From assembly GCA_030592355.1 (NCBI GenBank), contig JAUVJE010000142.1, forward strand, positions 1-6,309: 6,309 nucleotides of DNA. The letters run 5' to 3'. The notes under the pieces are model-generated. The model did not search any database and was not told where the DNA came from. It saw only the letters and a list, made by a program, of their open reading frames with translations. Source of the stretch: Clostridia bacterium. GTDB lineage: Bacteria > Bacillota > Clostridia > DUPQ01. The stretch's first letter is position 1. Every line of letters starts with the position of its first letter. This document shows positions 1-6,102 of this stretch, piece by piece. The position numbers were made by a program, and so were the translations under genes.

Positions 1-37
1 AATGTGTATAGACATATCAGAATAAAGGGGTTTTATT

Positions 38-1009
38 ATGAAAAAACTATTTATTATTGTTATTGTAGTGTGTTTGTCTATATCTGTTTTAGCTGGCTGC
101 AATAATAAAAAGGACGAAGTTGACGAGCCTAATAATCAGAGCCAAGAACCTCAGGATCAAAATGCTCCGGTGCCCACAGAGGCATCAACGGATCTTTCAG
201 CATTGACGGATGAAGAGATTTTTGTTTTTGATCCAGCTACTAATACTTTAAGTGGGTTTCAAGAGTCTATTTTGGGAGTCACTGATCTTATAATTCCTAA
301 TGAAATAAATGGAGCCGCTGTCCTCGTTATTGCTTCAAATGCATTTAATAATAAAGATTTGAATAGTGTTGTTTTTCCAGATAAGCTTGAGAAAATCGGA
401 ACCAATGCATTTTCTGAAAATAAATTAACACAAGTTGTTTTCCCAAGCAGTCTATCAACTATTGAAATCTCTGCTTTTCAGAAAAACGAATTAACTGAAG
501 TGAATATTTCACCGAGTATAACAAAAATTAATACTAGGGTATTTGCAGACAATCAACTTACCAAAATAACTTTGCCAGATACAATAACACACATTGGCCG
601 AAGCGCTTTTGCGGTAAATAAGCTGACTGAAATAACCATTCCGCCATTAGTTAAAGTAATTGAATCATTTGCATTCCAAGATAATCTGATAGAAAATGTG
701 GTATTCAACGACGGCCTTGAAAGAATAGACGGCCGTGCATTTTTGATAAATAAACTTACTTCAATTACAATACCGGCTAGTGTTAAGTTGATTGGAGCGG
801 CTTCTGAGGGAGTTACTCCTCCTACAAATTATGAAAGATTTCCATTTGCATATAATCCGCAGCTTACTAGTATAACAATGTTGGGAAGCAATACTGAGCT
901 TGCGCCTTTTTTCTTAGCTGAGAATAATAAATTTAGTGTGGCATATCTTAATGGCGGAGCAGGAACTTATACTGGCACACAATACGGAAAGTGGGCAAAA
1001 AGCGACTAA
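38..1009 (+). CDS. Surface lipoprotein with BspA-type leucine-rich repeats
   Basis: Seen: a 323-residue protein with an N-terminal K-K charge, a hydrophobic stretch (residues 4-19) and a lipobox L18-A-G-C21, so it should be processed by signal peptidase II and lipid-anchored at Cys21 on the outer face of the membrane. Residues 22-60 are a polar, Asn/Gln/Glu/Pro-rich linker. Residues about 80-253 form seven repeats whose conserved Ala-Phe (or Val-Phe) phenylalanines fall at 103, 125, 147, 169, 191, 213 and 235, an exact 22-residue period with N-x-L-T and a following Pro. This is the LRR_5/BspA type. Residues 297-323 (GGAGTYTG then W) resemble the cap seen at the end of many such arrays. The start is fixed by AAAGGGG at 24-30, 7 nt before ATG. 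Family knowledge suggests adhesion or protein binding; the ligand is unknown. It stands alone, with hairpins after the stop. Confident on class, not on role. Confidence 0.9.
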   Translation: MKKLFIIVIVVCLSISVLAGCNNKKDEVDEPNNQSQEPQDQNAPVPTEASTDLSALTDEEIFVFDPATNTLSGFQESILGVTDLIIPNEINGAAVLVIASNAFNNKDLNSVVFPDKLEKIGTNAFSENKLTQVVFPSSLSTIEISAFQKNELTEVNISPSITKINTRVFADNQLTKITLPDTITHIGRSAFAVNKLTEITIPPLVKVIESFAFQDNLIENVVFNDGLERIDGRAFLINKLTSITIPASVKLIGAASEGVTPPTNYERFPFAYNPQLTSITMLGSNTELAPFFLAENNKFSVAYLNGGAGTYTGTQYGKWAKSD

Positions 1010-1017
1010 TTTTCTTA

Positions 1018-1039
1018 AGTATTAGGAATTACTAATACT
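1018..1039 (+). repeat. 8-bp hairpin just after the lipoprotein gene
   Basis: AGTATTAG (1018-1025) and CTAATACT (1032-1039) are perfectly complementary around a 6-nt loop, 8 nt after the stop codon. The stem is AT-rich and no T-run follows, so it may protect the mRNA 3' end or simply be chance in AT-rich DNA. It is not a convincing terminator on its own. Confidence 0.35.
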
Positions 1040-1046
1040 GAGGGTA

Positions 1047-1103
1047 TAAATCAATCGATAATCGTATGCATATTGTGTGTTCACGTAATTATCGATTGAT
1101 TTA
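1047..1103 (+). terminator. Long perfect inverted repeat, possible terminator of the lipoprotein gene
   Basis: TAAATCAATCGATAAT (1047-1062) is the exact reverse complement of 1088-1103, giving a 16-bp stem. Three more pairs (CGT 1063-1065 with ACG 1083-1085) can form past a 2-nt bulge, leaving a 17-nt loop. It begins 38 nt after the stop codon and is followed by a weak T-rich stretch (ATTTTAC). The stem has few G:C pairs, unlike a classical intrinsic terminator, so an alternative reading is a DNA operator or a small repeat element. That a real structure exists is much surer than its function. Confidence 0.45.
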
Positions 1104-1281
1104 ATTTTACGCTTCATATTATATTCCAAAACACCGATTATTTAAGCGCTGCATTTCAATTATATTATTTCAACATTTATGAGGTACAACCTATCCAATC
1201 ATACTTAAAAAACACTTAACTTCGTTAAAATTTGATAAAAAAAGCATTAATACAATAGAGATACTATCCACATCGGAAAAA
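1104..1281. other. Gene-free stretch before the nrdJ control region
   Basis: I see no ORF with a plausible ribosome binding site, no RNA gene and no cobalamin riboswitch here (no B12-box-like core). The only small structure is TTAAC-TTC-GTTAA near 1217-1229. A TTGATA at 1232-1237 and a TACAAT at 1251-1256 resemble promoter elements but are only 13 bp apart, too close to work together. Confidence 0.5.
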
Positions 1282-1298
1282 AGTTTATAAATTTTACT
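1282..1298 (+). repeat. 17-nt direct repeat, copy 1
   Basis: AGTTTATAAATTTTACT here is identical, on the same strand, to 5001-5017. This copy lies just upstream of the nrdJ promoter; the other lies in the upstream region of the methyltransferase gene. Flanking bases do not match. Its function is unknown, and its low complexity makes chance possible. Confidence 0.5.
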
Positions 1299-1307
1299 AA
1301 TTTATAT

Positions 1308-1335
1308 TTAACAACCACAATCTATATGATACAAT
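1308..1335 (+). promoter_or_regulatory. Predicted sigma-A-type promoter of nrdJ
   Basis: TTAACA (1308-1313, 5 of 6 to TTGACA) and TACAAT (1330-1335, 5 of 6 to TATAAT) are separated by 16 bp. Transcription would start near 1342, giving a leader of roughly 48 nt, which is too short for a riboswitch. The two NrdR-like boxes overlap the spacer and the start region, a repression geometry that independently supports this promoter. Confidence 0.65.
1315..1330 (+). promoter_or_regulatory. NrdR box-like site 1 (weaker copy)
   Basis: CCACAATCTATATGAT matches 11 of 16 positions of the NrdR-box consensus as I recall it (acaCwAtATaTwgtgt). The left half is good and the right half is degenerate. It fills the -35/-10 spacer of the nrdJ promoter and starts exactly 31 bp before box 2, about three helical turns, the spacing known for tandem NrdR sites. 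On its own it would be unconvincing; the pairing makes it credible. Confidence 0.6.
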
Positions 1336-1345
1336 GATTGAACCA

Positions 1346-1361
1346 CCACAACATATAGTGG
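1346..1361 (+). promoter_or_regulatory. NrdR box-like site 2 (stronger copy)
   Basis: CCACAACATATAGTGG matches 13 of 16 positions of the recalled NrdR-box consensus, including the most conserved central bases. It lies just downstream of the predicted transcription start and 15 bp after box 1. NrdR is a zinc-ribbon/ATP-cone repressor that controls ribonucleotide reductase genes across bacteria, so finding this pair directly before nrdJ fits its known role. The nrdR gene itself is not in the window. Confidence 0.72.
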
Positions 1362-1389
1362 TTCTAAAAAAACCAACAGGAGTAAATAT

Positions 1390-4302
1390 ATGCATAATTT
1401 AGATAGCTTAATTGTCAGGAAATTCACTAAAAGCCTGGAAAACAACAATAAAAGTGTATTTGATCTGTTTGAGTATAAAAAAATCGATGTCCATATGAAA
1501 AACTGGAAGACCGGCGAAGTCATTATTGACATGAAGGGATTGGAGTTTCCTGAGGATTATTCTCAAAACTCCTGTAATATTATTGCAAGCAAGTACTTCA
1601 GAAAAGCAGGAATCAACGGAGAATATGACTATGAACACAGCATGAAGCAAGTTGCTGACCGAATGGTAGGATTCTGGGCCGACGCATTATTAGCAGAAGG
1701 TTTGTTAAAGAACAAAGAACAGTGGCAGATTTTATATGACGAGCTGGTTTTTGCCCTGCTTTCACAAAAATGGGCACCGAATTCCCCGCAGTGGTTCAAT
1801 ACAGGTATAAAACGAAATTATAATATCGATGGAGGGAAAAGCGGTCTTTACTATTATGATGAAGCCGCAGGGGAAGTTATAGAATCAAAGGATTTGTATA
1901 CAAGAACACAAGCATCTGCTTGCTTTATTATAGCTATTGAGGATAAATTGTTAGGTAAAAATTCAATAGCAGAACACTATGTGAGCGAAACAACCCTATT
2001 CCGCGGCGGATCCGGCGTGGGAACAAATTTCTCAGTTTTACGCGCAAAAAATGAAAAGTTGTCAGGCGGTGGAACATCAAGCGGTATGATGAGCTTTTTA
2101 AAAGGATTTGACCGGAATGCCGGTGCTATAAAATCCGGTGGAACAACCAGGCGTGCCGCTAAAATGGTAATTGCAGATATTGACCATCCCGAAATTGAAA
2201 ATTTCATTACATGGAAAGCACGCGAAGAGCAGAAAGTCCGCGACTTAGGCAAAATGGGTTACGATACTTCAATGGATGGTGAAGCATATCAGACGGTGGC
2301 TGGTCAAAACTCAAACAACTCAGTCAGAACAAACCATGAATTCATGTCTAAGGTTTTAAATCTGGATGCTGATCCCGACAGCACGATTAAGCTTAAGGGA
2401 AAACTTGACCATACCGTTGACAGGGATGTTAAAACAGCTGCTCTCTGGGATAAAATTAATTATTCCTCCTGGGAATGCGCTGACCCCGGTTTACAATTTG
2501 ATGATACCTTCAATTCCTGGCACACATGCCCAAGCGGTGCAGATGGAAAATTCGGTGCAAAACATAATAGGATAAATGCGACAAACCCCTGCAGCGAGTA
2601 TGCTTTTTTAGACAATACCGCATGCAACTTGGCAAGTATAAATGTGTTCAGGTTTTATGACGAGAAAAAACACTCTTTTAACATAGACGGCTACATCCAC
2701 CTTATCTGTCTCATACAGATGATACTGGAAGCTTCTATCTACTGGGGGCAGTTTCCTACTGAGGCCGTTGCCGAAGGAAGTTATTTATTCAGGACAACAG
2801 GGCTCGGACTGGCAAACACAGCTTCACTATTCCTATTATATGGATATCCATATGACAGTGATGAAAGCAGGGCCCTGGCAGCATCGCTTGCAGGCATCCT
2901 GACAGGATACTCCTATTATACTTCGGCTCTTATGGCTGAACAATTGAGAGCTTTTGAAAGTTATGATTTAAACAGCGAGCACATGAAAAAGATAATTCGC
3001 AATCATGCCCGTGTTGCCGGATATTTAACTGACGCATTCGAGGACCTGAATTATGAACCGCTGCTGGTAAATCATGATTTACTGCCCGATGAATTCAGCG
3101 AAAATTTAATATCCGCCTGGAATCTCGCAATAGAAGCAGGCGAATTATTCGGATACCGCAATGCCCAGGTGAGTGTAATGGCTCCGACGGGCACCATATC
3201 CTTTGCCATGGATTGCGGCGCTACATCCGTTGAGCCTTATTATAGTCATGTAGTCTTTAAGCAACTGTCGGGCGGAGGGTCAATGTTGATTATAAATCCT
3301 GTAATCCGTGCGGCGCTTAAAAGGTTGGGCTACAAAAAAAATGAAGTTGAGAAAATATTCGACTATATGCTTGAAAAAGATGAAACCGGCCAACTTAAAA
3401 ATAACTCCATCGAAAATGCACCAGGCTTGCACCCAAAACATATAAAGGTGTTTGAGACAGCAAATGAAATCAGTCCGGAGGGCCACGTTCTTATGGTATC
3501 AGCCATAACGCCGTTAATCAGCGGCGCTGTTAGCAAAACTGTTAACCTCTCCTCATATTCTACTGTAGATAACGTTAAAGACATTCATAAGCTGGCGTAT
3601 ACCACAGGTACAAAAGCAATTGCAATATACCGTGACGGATGTAAGGCCGCTCAGCCATTATCAACCGGACACGTTGAAAAAGTTGATAGGGTCTTTGAAG
3701 ATTATAGCTATGCTGAACTCGTTGATTATGCTAAAAACTGCAAAAACACACCTATTCGGATAAAACCTGAAGGCATGCATCTGAGTCGTACTCATGCTGC
3801 AAAAATTAATGATATTGAGCTCTACATTACCCTCGGTTTTTACAACAATGGTAATATTGCGGAGATTTTCGTTTCAACAGATAAGGAAGGCACTGTAGTC
3901 AAGGGCATTTTAGCCTCATTATCGAAAGCATTAAGCAATATGCTTCAATACAATATACCTGCAGATGAAATTTCACGGACACTTCGCAACCAGAAATATG
4001 AGCCGTCAGGGTTCGTCAGCCGGCATCCATATATTAAATCCGTTACATCAATTTCCGATCTTATCAGTAAAGTTATTGATATAGAACTGGGAGATTTTTC
4101 CCGTTGTCATATTAAGCCTAAGACTTTTGCACGCGTGTACAGTGAAGAAGTTGAAATAAATGAAAACGGTACCGGCTCGGCTAAAACTGAGGGCGAGAAA
4201 GTGTATGGGGAGTCTTGCCAAAATTGCGGTAGTGATAATCTCATAAAAAACGGGACATGCAAAGTCTGCCAGGTTTGCGGAACTACAACCGGATGTAGCT
4301 AA
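1390..4302 (+). CDS. nrdJ: Adenosylcobalamin-dependent (class II) ribonucleotide reductase, long form
   Basis: Reduces ribonucleotides to deoxyribonucleotides in the cytoplasm for DNA synthesis and repair, using a radical made from adenosylcobalamin, so it works with or without oxygen. Seen: 970 residues, apparently full length. Residues about 20-150 match the class II N-terminal domain (EFPEDYSQN, APNSPQWFN). The catalytic barrel follows with C178 (ASACF) and C412 (ACNLAS) as the redox pair, C401 as the thiyl-radical cysteine, N399 and E403 in NPCSE, and the PTGTIS substrate loop at 599-604. Residues about 800-900 form a TSCPD-type domain. The tail has C943-x2-C946, C957-x2-C960-x2-C963 and C969, likely zinc-binding and disulfide-shuttling. 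I see no ATP-cone, so activity-site regulation by dATP is unlikely. AGGAG at 1378-1382 sets the start. It is monocistronic and probably repressed by NrdR. Confidence 0.97.
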   Translation: MHNLDSLIVRKFTKSLENNNKSVFDLFEYKKIDVHMKNWKTGEVIIDMKGLEFPEDYSQNSCNIIASKYFRKAGINGEYDYEHSMKQVADRMVGFWADALLAEGLLKNKEQWQILYDELVFALLSQKWAPNSPQWFNTGIKRNYNIDGGKSGLYYYDEAAGEVIESKDLYTRTQASACFIIAIEDKLLGKNSIAEHYVSETTLFRGGSGVGTNFSVLRAKNEKLSGGGTSSGMMSFLKGFDRNAGAIKSGGTTRRAAKMVIADIDHPEIENFITWKAREEQKVRDLGKMGYDTSMDGEAYQTVAGQNSNNSVRTNHEFMSKVLNLDADPDSTIKLKGKLDHTVDRDVKTAALWDKINYSSWECADPGLQFDDTFNSWHTCPSGADGKFGAKHNRINATNPCSEYAFLDNTACNLASINVFRFYDEKKHSFNIDGYIHLICLIQMILEASIYWGQFPTEAVAEGSYLFRTTGLGLANTASLFLLYGYPYDSDESRALAASLAGILTGYSYYTSALMAEQLRAFESYDLNSEHMKKIIRNHARVAGYLTDAFEDLNYEPLLVNHDLLPDEFSENLISAWNLAIEAGELFGYRNAQVSVMAPTGTISFAMDCGATSVEPYYSHVVFKQLSGGGSMLIINPVIRAALKRLGYKKNEVEKIFDYMLEKDETGQLKNNSIENAPGLHPKHIKVFETANEISPEGHVLMVSAITPLISGAVSKTVNLSSYSTVDNVKDIHKLAYTTGTKAIAIYRDGCKAAQPLSTGHVEKVDRVFEDYSYAELVDYAKNCKNTPIRIKPEGMHLSRTHAAKINDIELYITLGFYNNGNIAEIFVSTDKEGTVVKGILASLSKALSNMLQYNIPADEISRTLRNQKYEPSGFVSRHPYIKSVTSISDLISKVIDIELGDFSRCHIKPKTFARVYSEEVEINENGTGSAKTEGEKVYGESCQNCGSDNLIKNGTCKVCQVCGTTTGCS

Positions 4303-4349
4303 GATTGTATTGGTCTCGCTCCTGGTATAGGGTCCAGTTTTTTAAGTTC

Positions 4350-4383
4350 AAATGAGATTTTTTAATCTTATCAAATCTCATTT
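4350..4383. terminator. Hairpin between convergent nrdJ and methyltransferase genes
   Basis: AAATGAGATTT (4350-4360) and AAATCTCATTT (4373-4383) form an 11-bp perfect stem with a 12-nt loop. The stem's right arm ends in TTTT on the + strand, suited to ending nrdJ transcripts; from the other side the A/T symmetry could also stop the methyltransferase transcript. A tiny 4-bp stem followed by six T (4322-4343) precedes it and might contribute. Position between convergent genes supports a shared terminator. Confidence 0.6.
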
Positions 4384-4428
4384 TGCATAACGCTTTTTAT
4401 TTCAGTACACCTTGATTTGACCAGATTA

Positions 4429-4971
4429 TTATGCCTTTCGCCCAATTATACAAAACTTATGTGATTTTTTCCTATGTACAATTCTAAAACTATTTCTTTT
4501 CATATAATTAATAATTTCATCTGCCGAAATACTATATTTCCCAAAGAATTTTGGAAATGCGGCATCAACTATAATGTAAAATCCATTTGCTGCCGTAACA
4601 CGGCTAATTTCATTAAATACTCTATTACGGTTGTTTATGTGATGCAATACATCAATAGATAGAATTAAATCAAACTCACTGTCTTCAAATGGAAGTTTTG
4701 TAGCATCAGCTTCCATAAAATTCAGATACTTGTTTTCCCTGTGCTCATTTTTTGCTCTCTCAATTTGTTTAGAATCTAAATCAATTCCTGTTATTTCCCA
4801 TTTATATTTTTCTGCCAGATAGGAGGAAAGCACTCCAATACCACAGCCGACTTCTAATACTCTTTTTACATCATTTAATTCAATGTGACTAACTAATTGT
4901 TCAATAACCTCTATATTGCGGGTACGTGCACTAGCATTTACGAATATTTTTTCTAGTTTAGTCATTTTCAT
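4429..4971 (-). CDS. Class I SAM-dependent methyltransferase, substrate unknown
   Basis: A 180-residue cytoplasmic enzyme that should transfer a methyl group from S-adenosylmethionine. Seen: motif I VLEVGCGIG at 38-46 (glycine-rich SAM loop), the acidic end of strand 2 in GIDLD (D64), EADATKLPF at 87-95 (D89 near the adenine), and FDLILSIDVLHHI at 100-112, the motif IV region of the Methyltransf_11/UbiE-like group. After residue 140 the fold looks abbreviated but ends in a beta-strand-like FCIIGRKA, so it appears complete though short; the substrate-binding part is too generic to name a target. AGGGGG on the reverse strand (4979-4984) is 7 nt before the ATG; a second Met at codon 3 is less well spaced. 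It is divergent from the small membrane-protein gene and convergent with nrdJ, so no operon partner helps. Family is sure; role is not. Confidence 0.88.
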   Translation of the reverse strand: MKMTKLEKIFVNASARTRNIEVIEQLVSHIELNDVKRVLEVGCGIGVLSSYLAEKYKWEITGIDLDSKQIERAKNEHRENKYLNFMEADATKLPFEDSEFDLILSIDVLHHINNRNRVFNEISRVTAANGFYIIVDAAFPKFFGKYSISADEIINYMKRNSFRIVHRKKSHKFCIIGRKA

Positions 4972-5000
4972 TTTGCAGCCCCCTAATCAATAATATTACT

Positions 5001-5017
5001 AGTTTATAAATTTTACT
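5001..5017 (+). repeat. 17-nt direct repeat, copy 2
   Basis: Identical to 1282-1298 over AGTTTATAAATTTTACT. This copy overlaps the possible -10 of the methyltransferase promoter on the reverse strand. The two copies bracket nrdJ plus the methyltransferase gene, about 3.7 kb apart. Confidence 0.5.
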
Positions 5018-5039
5018 TTCTTAAAAAACGGATTGGTAA
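5010..5039 (-). promoter_or_regulatory. Possible promoter of the methyltransferase gene
   Basis: On the reverse strand TTACCA (5034-5039, 4 of 6 to the -35 consensus) and TAAAAT (5010-5015, 5 of 6 to the -10) are 18 bp apart. The start would fall near 5003, about 32 nt before the ATG. AT-rich DNA produces such matches easily, so this is tentative. Confidence 0.3.
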
Positions 5040-5064
5040 TGCTTCTATCTTGGTCTAATTCTTA

Positions 5065-5083
5065 AGTGGTCGTATGACCGACT
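5065..5083. repeat. Compact hairpin/palindrome with one bulge
   Basis: AGTGGTC (5065-5071), a GTAT loop, then GACC, a bulged G and ACT give a 7-bp stem. Three more pairs (CTT 5061-5063 with AAG 5088-5090) can form beyond an internal loop. It is locally more GC-rich than its surroundings. No T-run follows on either strand, so it is not an obvious terminator; it could be a protein-binding site or the remnant of a mobile element. Confidence 0.35.
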
Positions 5084-5102
5084 CCGCAAGTACTGTTTAT
5101 TC

Positions 5103-5267
5103 TTACTTCATTCTAATCCTATCAAACCATATATGAGAAGGCAAAGACATTCTTCTTTTCTCAATAATACTATGTTTCCAAAACATCGAATCGCTTCTAT
5201 ATAACCTGAAATATTTTTTGACTTTGTTTCTTTGATTAACCCCTTTCTCCGTTACAAATTGTTCCAT
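5103..5267 (-). CDS. Doubtful 54-residue basic ORF, possibly a gene remnant
   Basis: An open frame from ATG (5267) to TAA (5103-5105) encoding 54 residues rich in Lys and Arg, ending in a Trp/Phe-containing segment (LPSHIWFDRIRMK) that reads more like real protein than random AT-rich sequence. There is no Shine-Dalgarno before the ATG. Directly upstream in a neighbouring frame, 5255-5302 reads NFDDEFNAYKKVWNNL, also protein-like, and its stop codon overlaps the start of this ORF. The two could be pieces of one decayed gene joined by a frameshift. I do not recognise a family. It is equally possible that nothing here is translated. Confidence 0.22.
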   Translation of the reverse strand: MEQFVTEKGVNQRNKVKKYFRLYRSDSMFWKHSIIEKRRMSLPSHIWFDRIRMK

Positions 5268-5339
5268 ACTTTTTTATAGGCATTAAATTCATCATCAAAG
5301 TTTTAAGCACTCAAATCAAATGTTTTTACTAATATAGAG

Positions 5340-5345
5340 TATAAT
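5340..5345 (+). promoter_or_regulatory. -10 box before the small membrane-protein gene
   Basis: A perfect TATAAT 76 nt before the ATG at 5422. No good -35 lies 16-18 bp upstream (CAAATG at 17 bp) and there is no extended TG, so the promoter may be weak or activator-dependent. The leader of about 70 nt shows no strong fold. Confidence 0.45.
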
Positions 5346-5421
5346 GGAAATATAAATCAGAGCTTATGATGTTTTTATTGGGTTGCTGAAAATTTAACAG
5401 TAAGAGGTAGGTGGTAAGAAT

Positions 5422-5739
5422 ATGAAAACATTAGGTATTATTATTGTTGTCGTTATTATAATAGGCACTATTATGTTTGCAACCAATCCAATAAAAGATG
5501 ATTTTAATAATTTTATGGAAAATAAAGCTGCCAGAAACATAAAAAAATATGCGGACGGCAGTATAGGTCGTGTTGATAAGCTAATTAATACAACCAACCC
5601 AGTTACCGGCATGTATTCAGAATCCCAATTCGAGAGAATAAACTATTATGTATTCAGTATTTATAAAAGTGATTCCCTTGTTTTAGAAGACGGCAATAAG
5701 TATTTAGGTTTATTTAAGATATTTATTATATTAGAATAA
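5422..5739 (+). CDS. Small membrane-anchored protein, DUF4359-like
   Basis: A 105-residue protein with a short K-containing start and a hydrophobic segment at residues 4-20 that lacks a lipobox or a clear signal-peptidase site, so it probably stays as a single-pass anchor with the rest outside the membrane. Straight after it comes TNPIKDDF (21-28), and near the end YYVFSIYKSD (75-84) and YLGLF (94-98). From memory this TNP-K-x-DF start with a late FSIY and a final LG-F stretch is the layout of DUF4359 proteins; function is unknown for that family. The length is near the low end of what I expect. AGGTGG at 5409-5414, 7 nt before ATG, makes the start firm. It appears monocistronic, with no clear terminator after it. 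The gene is likely real; the family assignment is moderate. Confidence 0.75.
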   Translation: MKTLGIIIVVVIIIGTIMFATNPIKDDFNNFMENKAARNIKKYADGSIGRVDKLINTTNPVTGMYSESQFERINYYVFSIYKSDSLVLEDGNKYLGLFKIFIILE

Positions 5740-6046
5740 CTTTGTTGTGCTCATGAATTCCTTTAGTCCCCTTTATCCTTCAAGAACTCATTTCGGGTAT
5801 GAATTTTCACTTTCCTAATATTGTGAAATGAAAAAGGTTGGAGCAGAGGAAACAATCAATAAATACAATGAGATACCTTGGCTTGATTATTATAACTACA
5901 ATTAATTTTAACGACGTTTTTTCGATTAACCTATGGGTATTATCACTGAGTAATTAACTCTATAAAATTAGGGTTATTCAATGTAATAAGTAGATGTTAG
6001 CAATAAGCTGATATCGAGACTATTCTAAATTTTGTATTCAGGTTAA

Positions 6047-6055
6047 CTCATAATG
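6047..6055 (+). repeat. 9-nt direct repeat CTCATAATG, copy 1
   Basis: CTCATAATG here recurs at 6094-6102, 47 bp later, with the tRNA-tail-like sequence lying between them. After each copy a TCCGT and then a GCC appear at different distances, hinting at an old duplication that has since diverged, though this could be chance. Confidence 0.4.
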
Positions 6056-6059
6056 GAGC

Positions 6060-6082
6060 TTCGAATCCGTCTCTCTGGGCCA
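6060..6082 (+). other. tRNA gene 3'-end fragment, possible att-site remnant
   Basis: TTCGAAT (6060-6066) is the standard T-loop, followed by CCGTC where the 3' T-stem would be, seven bases TCTCTGG (6072-6078) where the acceptor strand would be, G6079 as discriminator and CCA at 6080-6082. The spacing from T-loop to CCA is exactly that of a tRNA gene. The pairing partners are missing: GGAGC before the loop does not pair with CCGTC, and no CCAGAGA acceptor 5' strand is seen upstream, so this is not a functional tRNA. Integrases that target tRNA 3' ends leave just such a tail at the far end of an inserted element. Confidence 0.4.
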
Positions 6083-6093
6083 AATGAATTAGC

Positions 6094-6102
6094 CTCATAA
6101 TG
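6094..6102 (+). repeat. 9-nt direct repeat CTCATAATG, copy 2
   Basis: Second copy of the repeat at 6047-6055. Here it extends to the small palindrome CTCATAATGAG (6094-6104), and a GTCCG followed by a T6 run comes next. Confidence 0.4.

Noticed and set aside
1313..1364. Alternative RNA stems before nrdJ: 1340-1346 with 1358-1364, or 1322-1328 with 1352-1358, resembling an attenuator or pseudoknot.
   Set aside because: The complementarity comes from the two near-palindromic NrdR boxes, and most of the 5' arm lies upstream of the predicted transcription start, so it would not be in the RNA.
1010..1389. Possible cobalamin riboswitch upstream of a B12-dependent enzyme.
   Set aside because: No conserved B12-box or core-like sequence is visible, and the predicted leader is only about 48 nt.
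1308..1650. Reverse-strand ORFs overlapping the start of nrdJ.
   Set aside because: They lie opposite a strongly supported gene, lack ribosome binding sites and have low-complexity hydrophobic translations; they are shadows of nrdJ.
4322..4343. CTGG...CCAG followed by six T as an independent terminator of nrdJ.
   Set aside because: A 4-bp stem is too weak alone; the 11-bp hairpin at 4350-4383 is a better candidate.
4474..4662. Forward ORF inside the methyltransferase gene.
   Set aside because: It is antisense to clear SAM-binding motifs, has no ribosome binding site and shows no recognisable sequence.
5172..5186. Palindrome ATGTTT-CCA-AAACAT as an operator.
   Set aside because: Short and AT-rich, with no nearby promoter and no second copy; chance is the simplest explanation.
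6040..6082. A complete tRNA with CAU anticodon loop (CTCATAA at 6047-6053) leading into the T-loop.
   Set aside because: Only 6 nt separate the two loops, where a tRNA needs about 15, and neither the anticodon stem nor the T-stem pairs.
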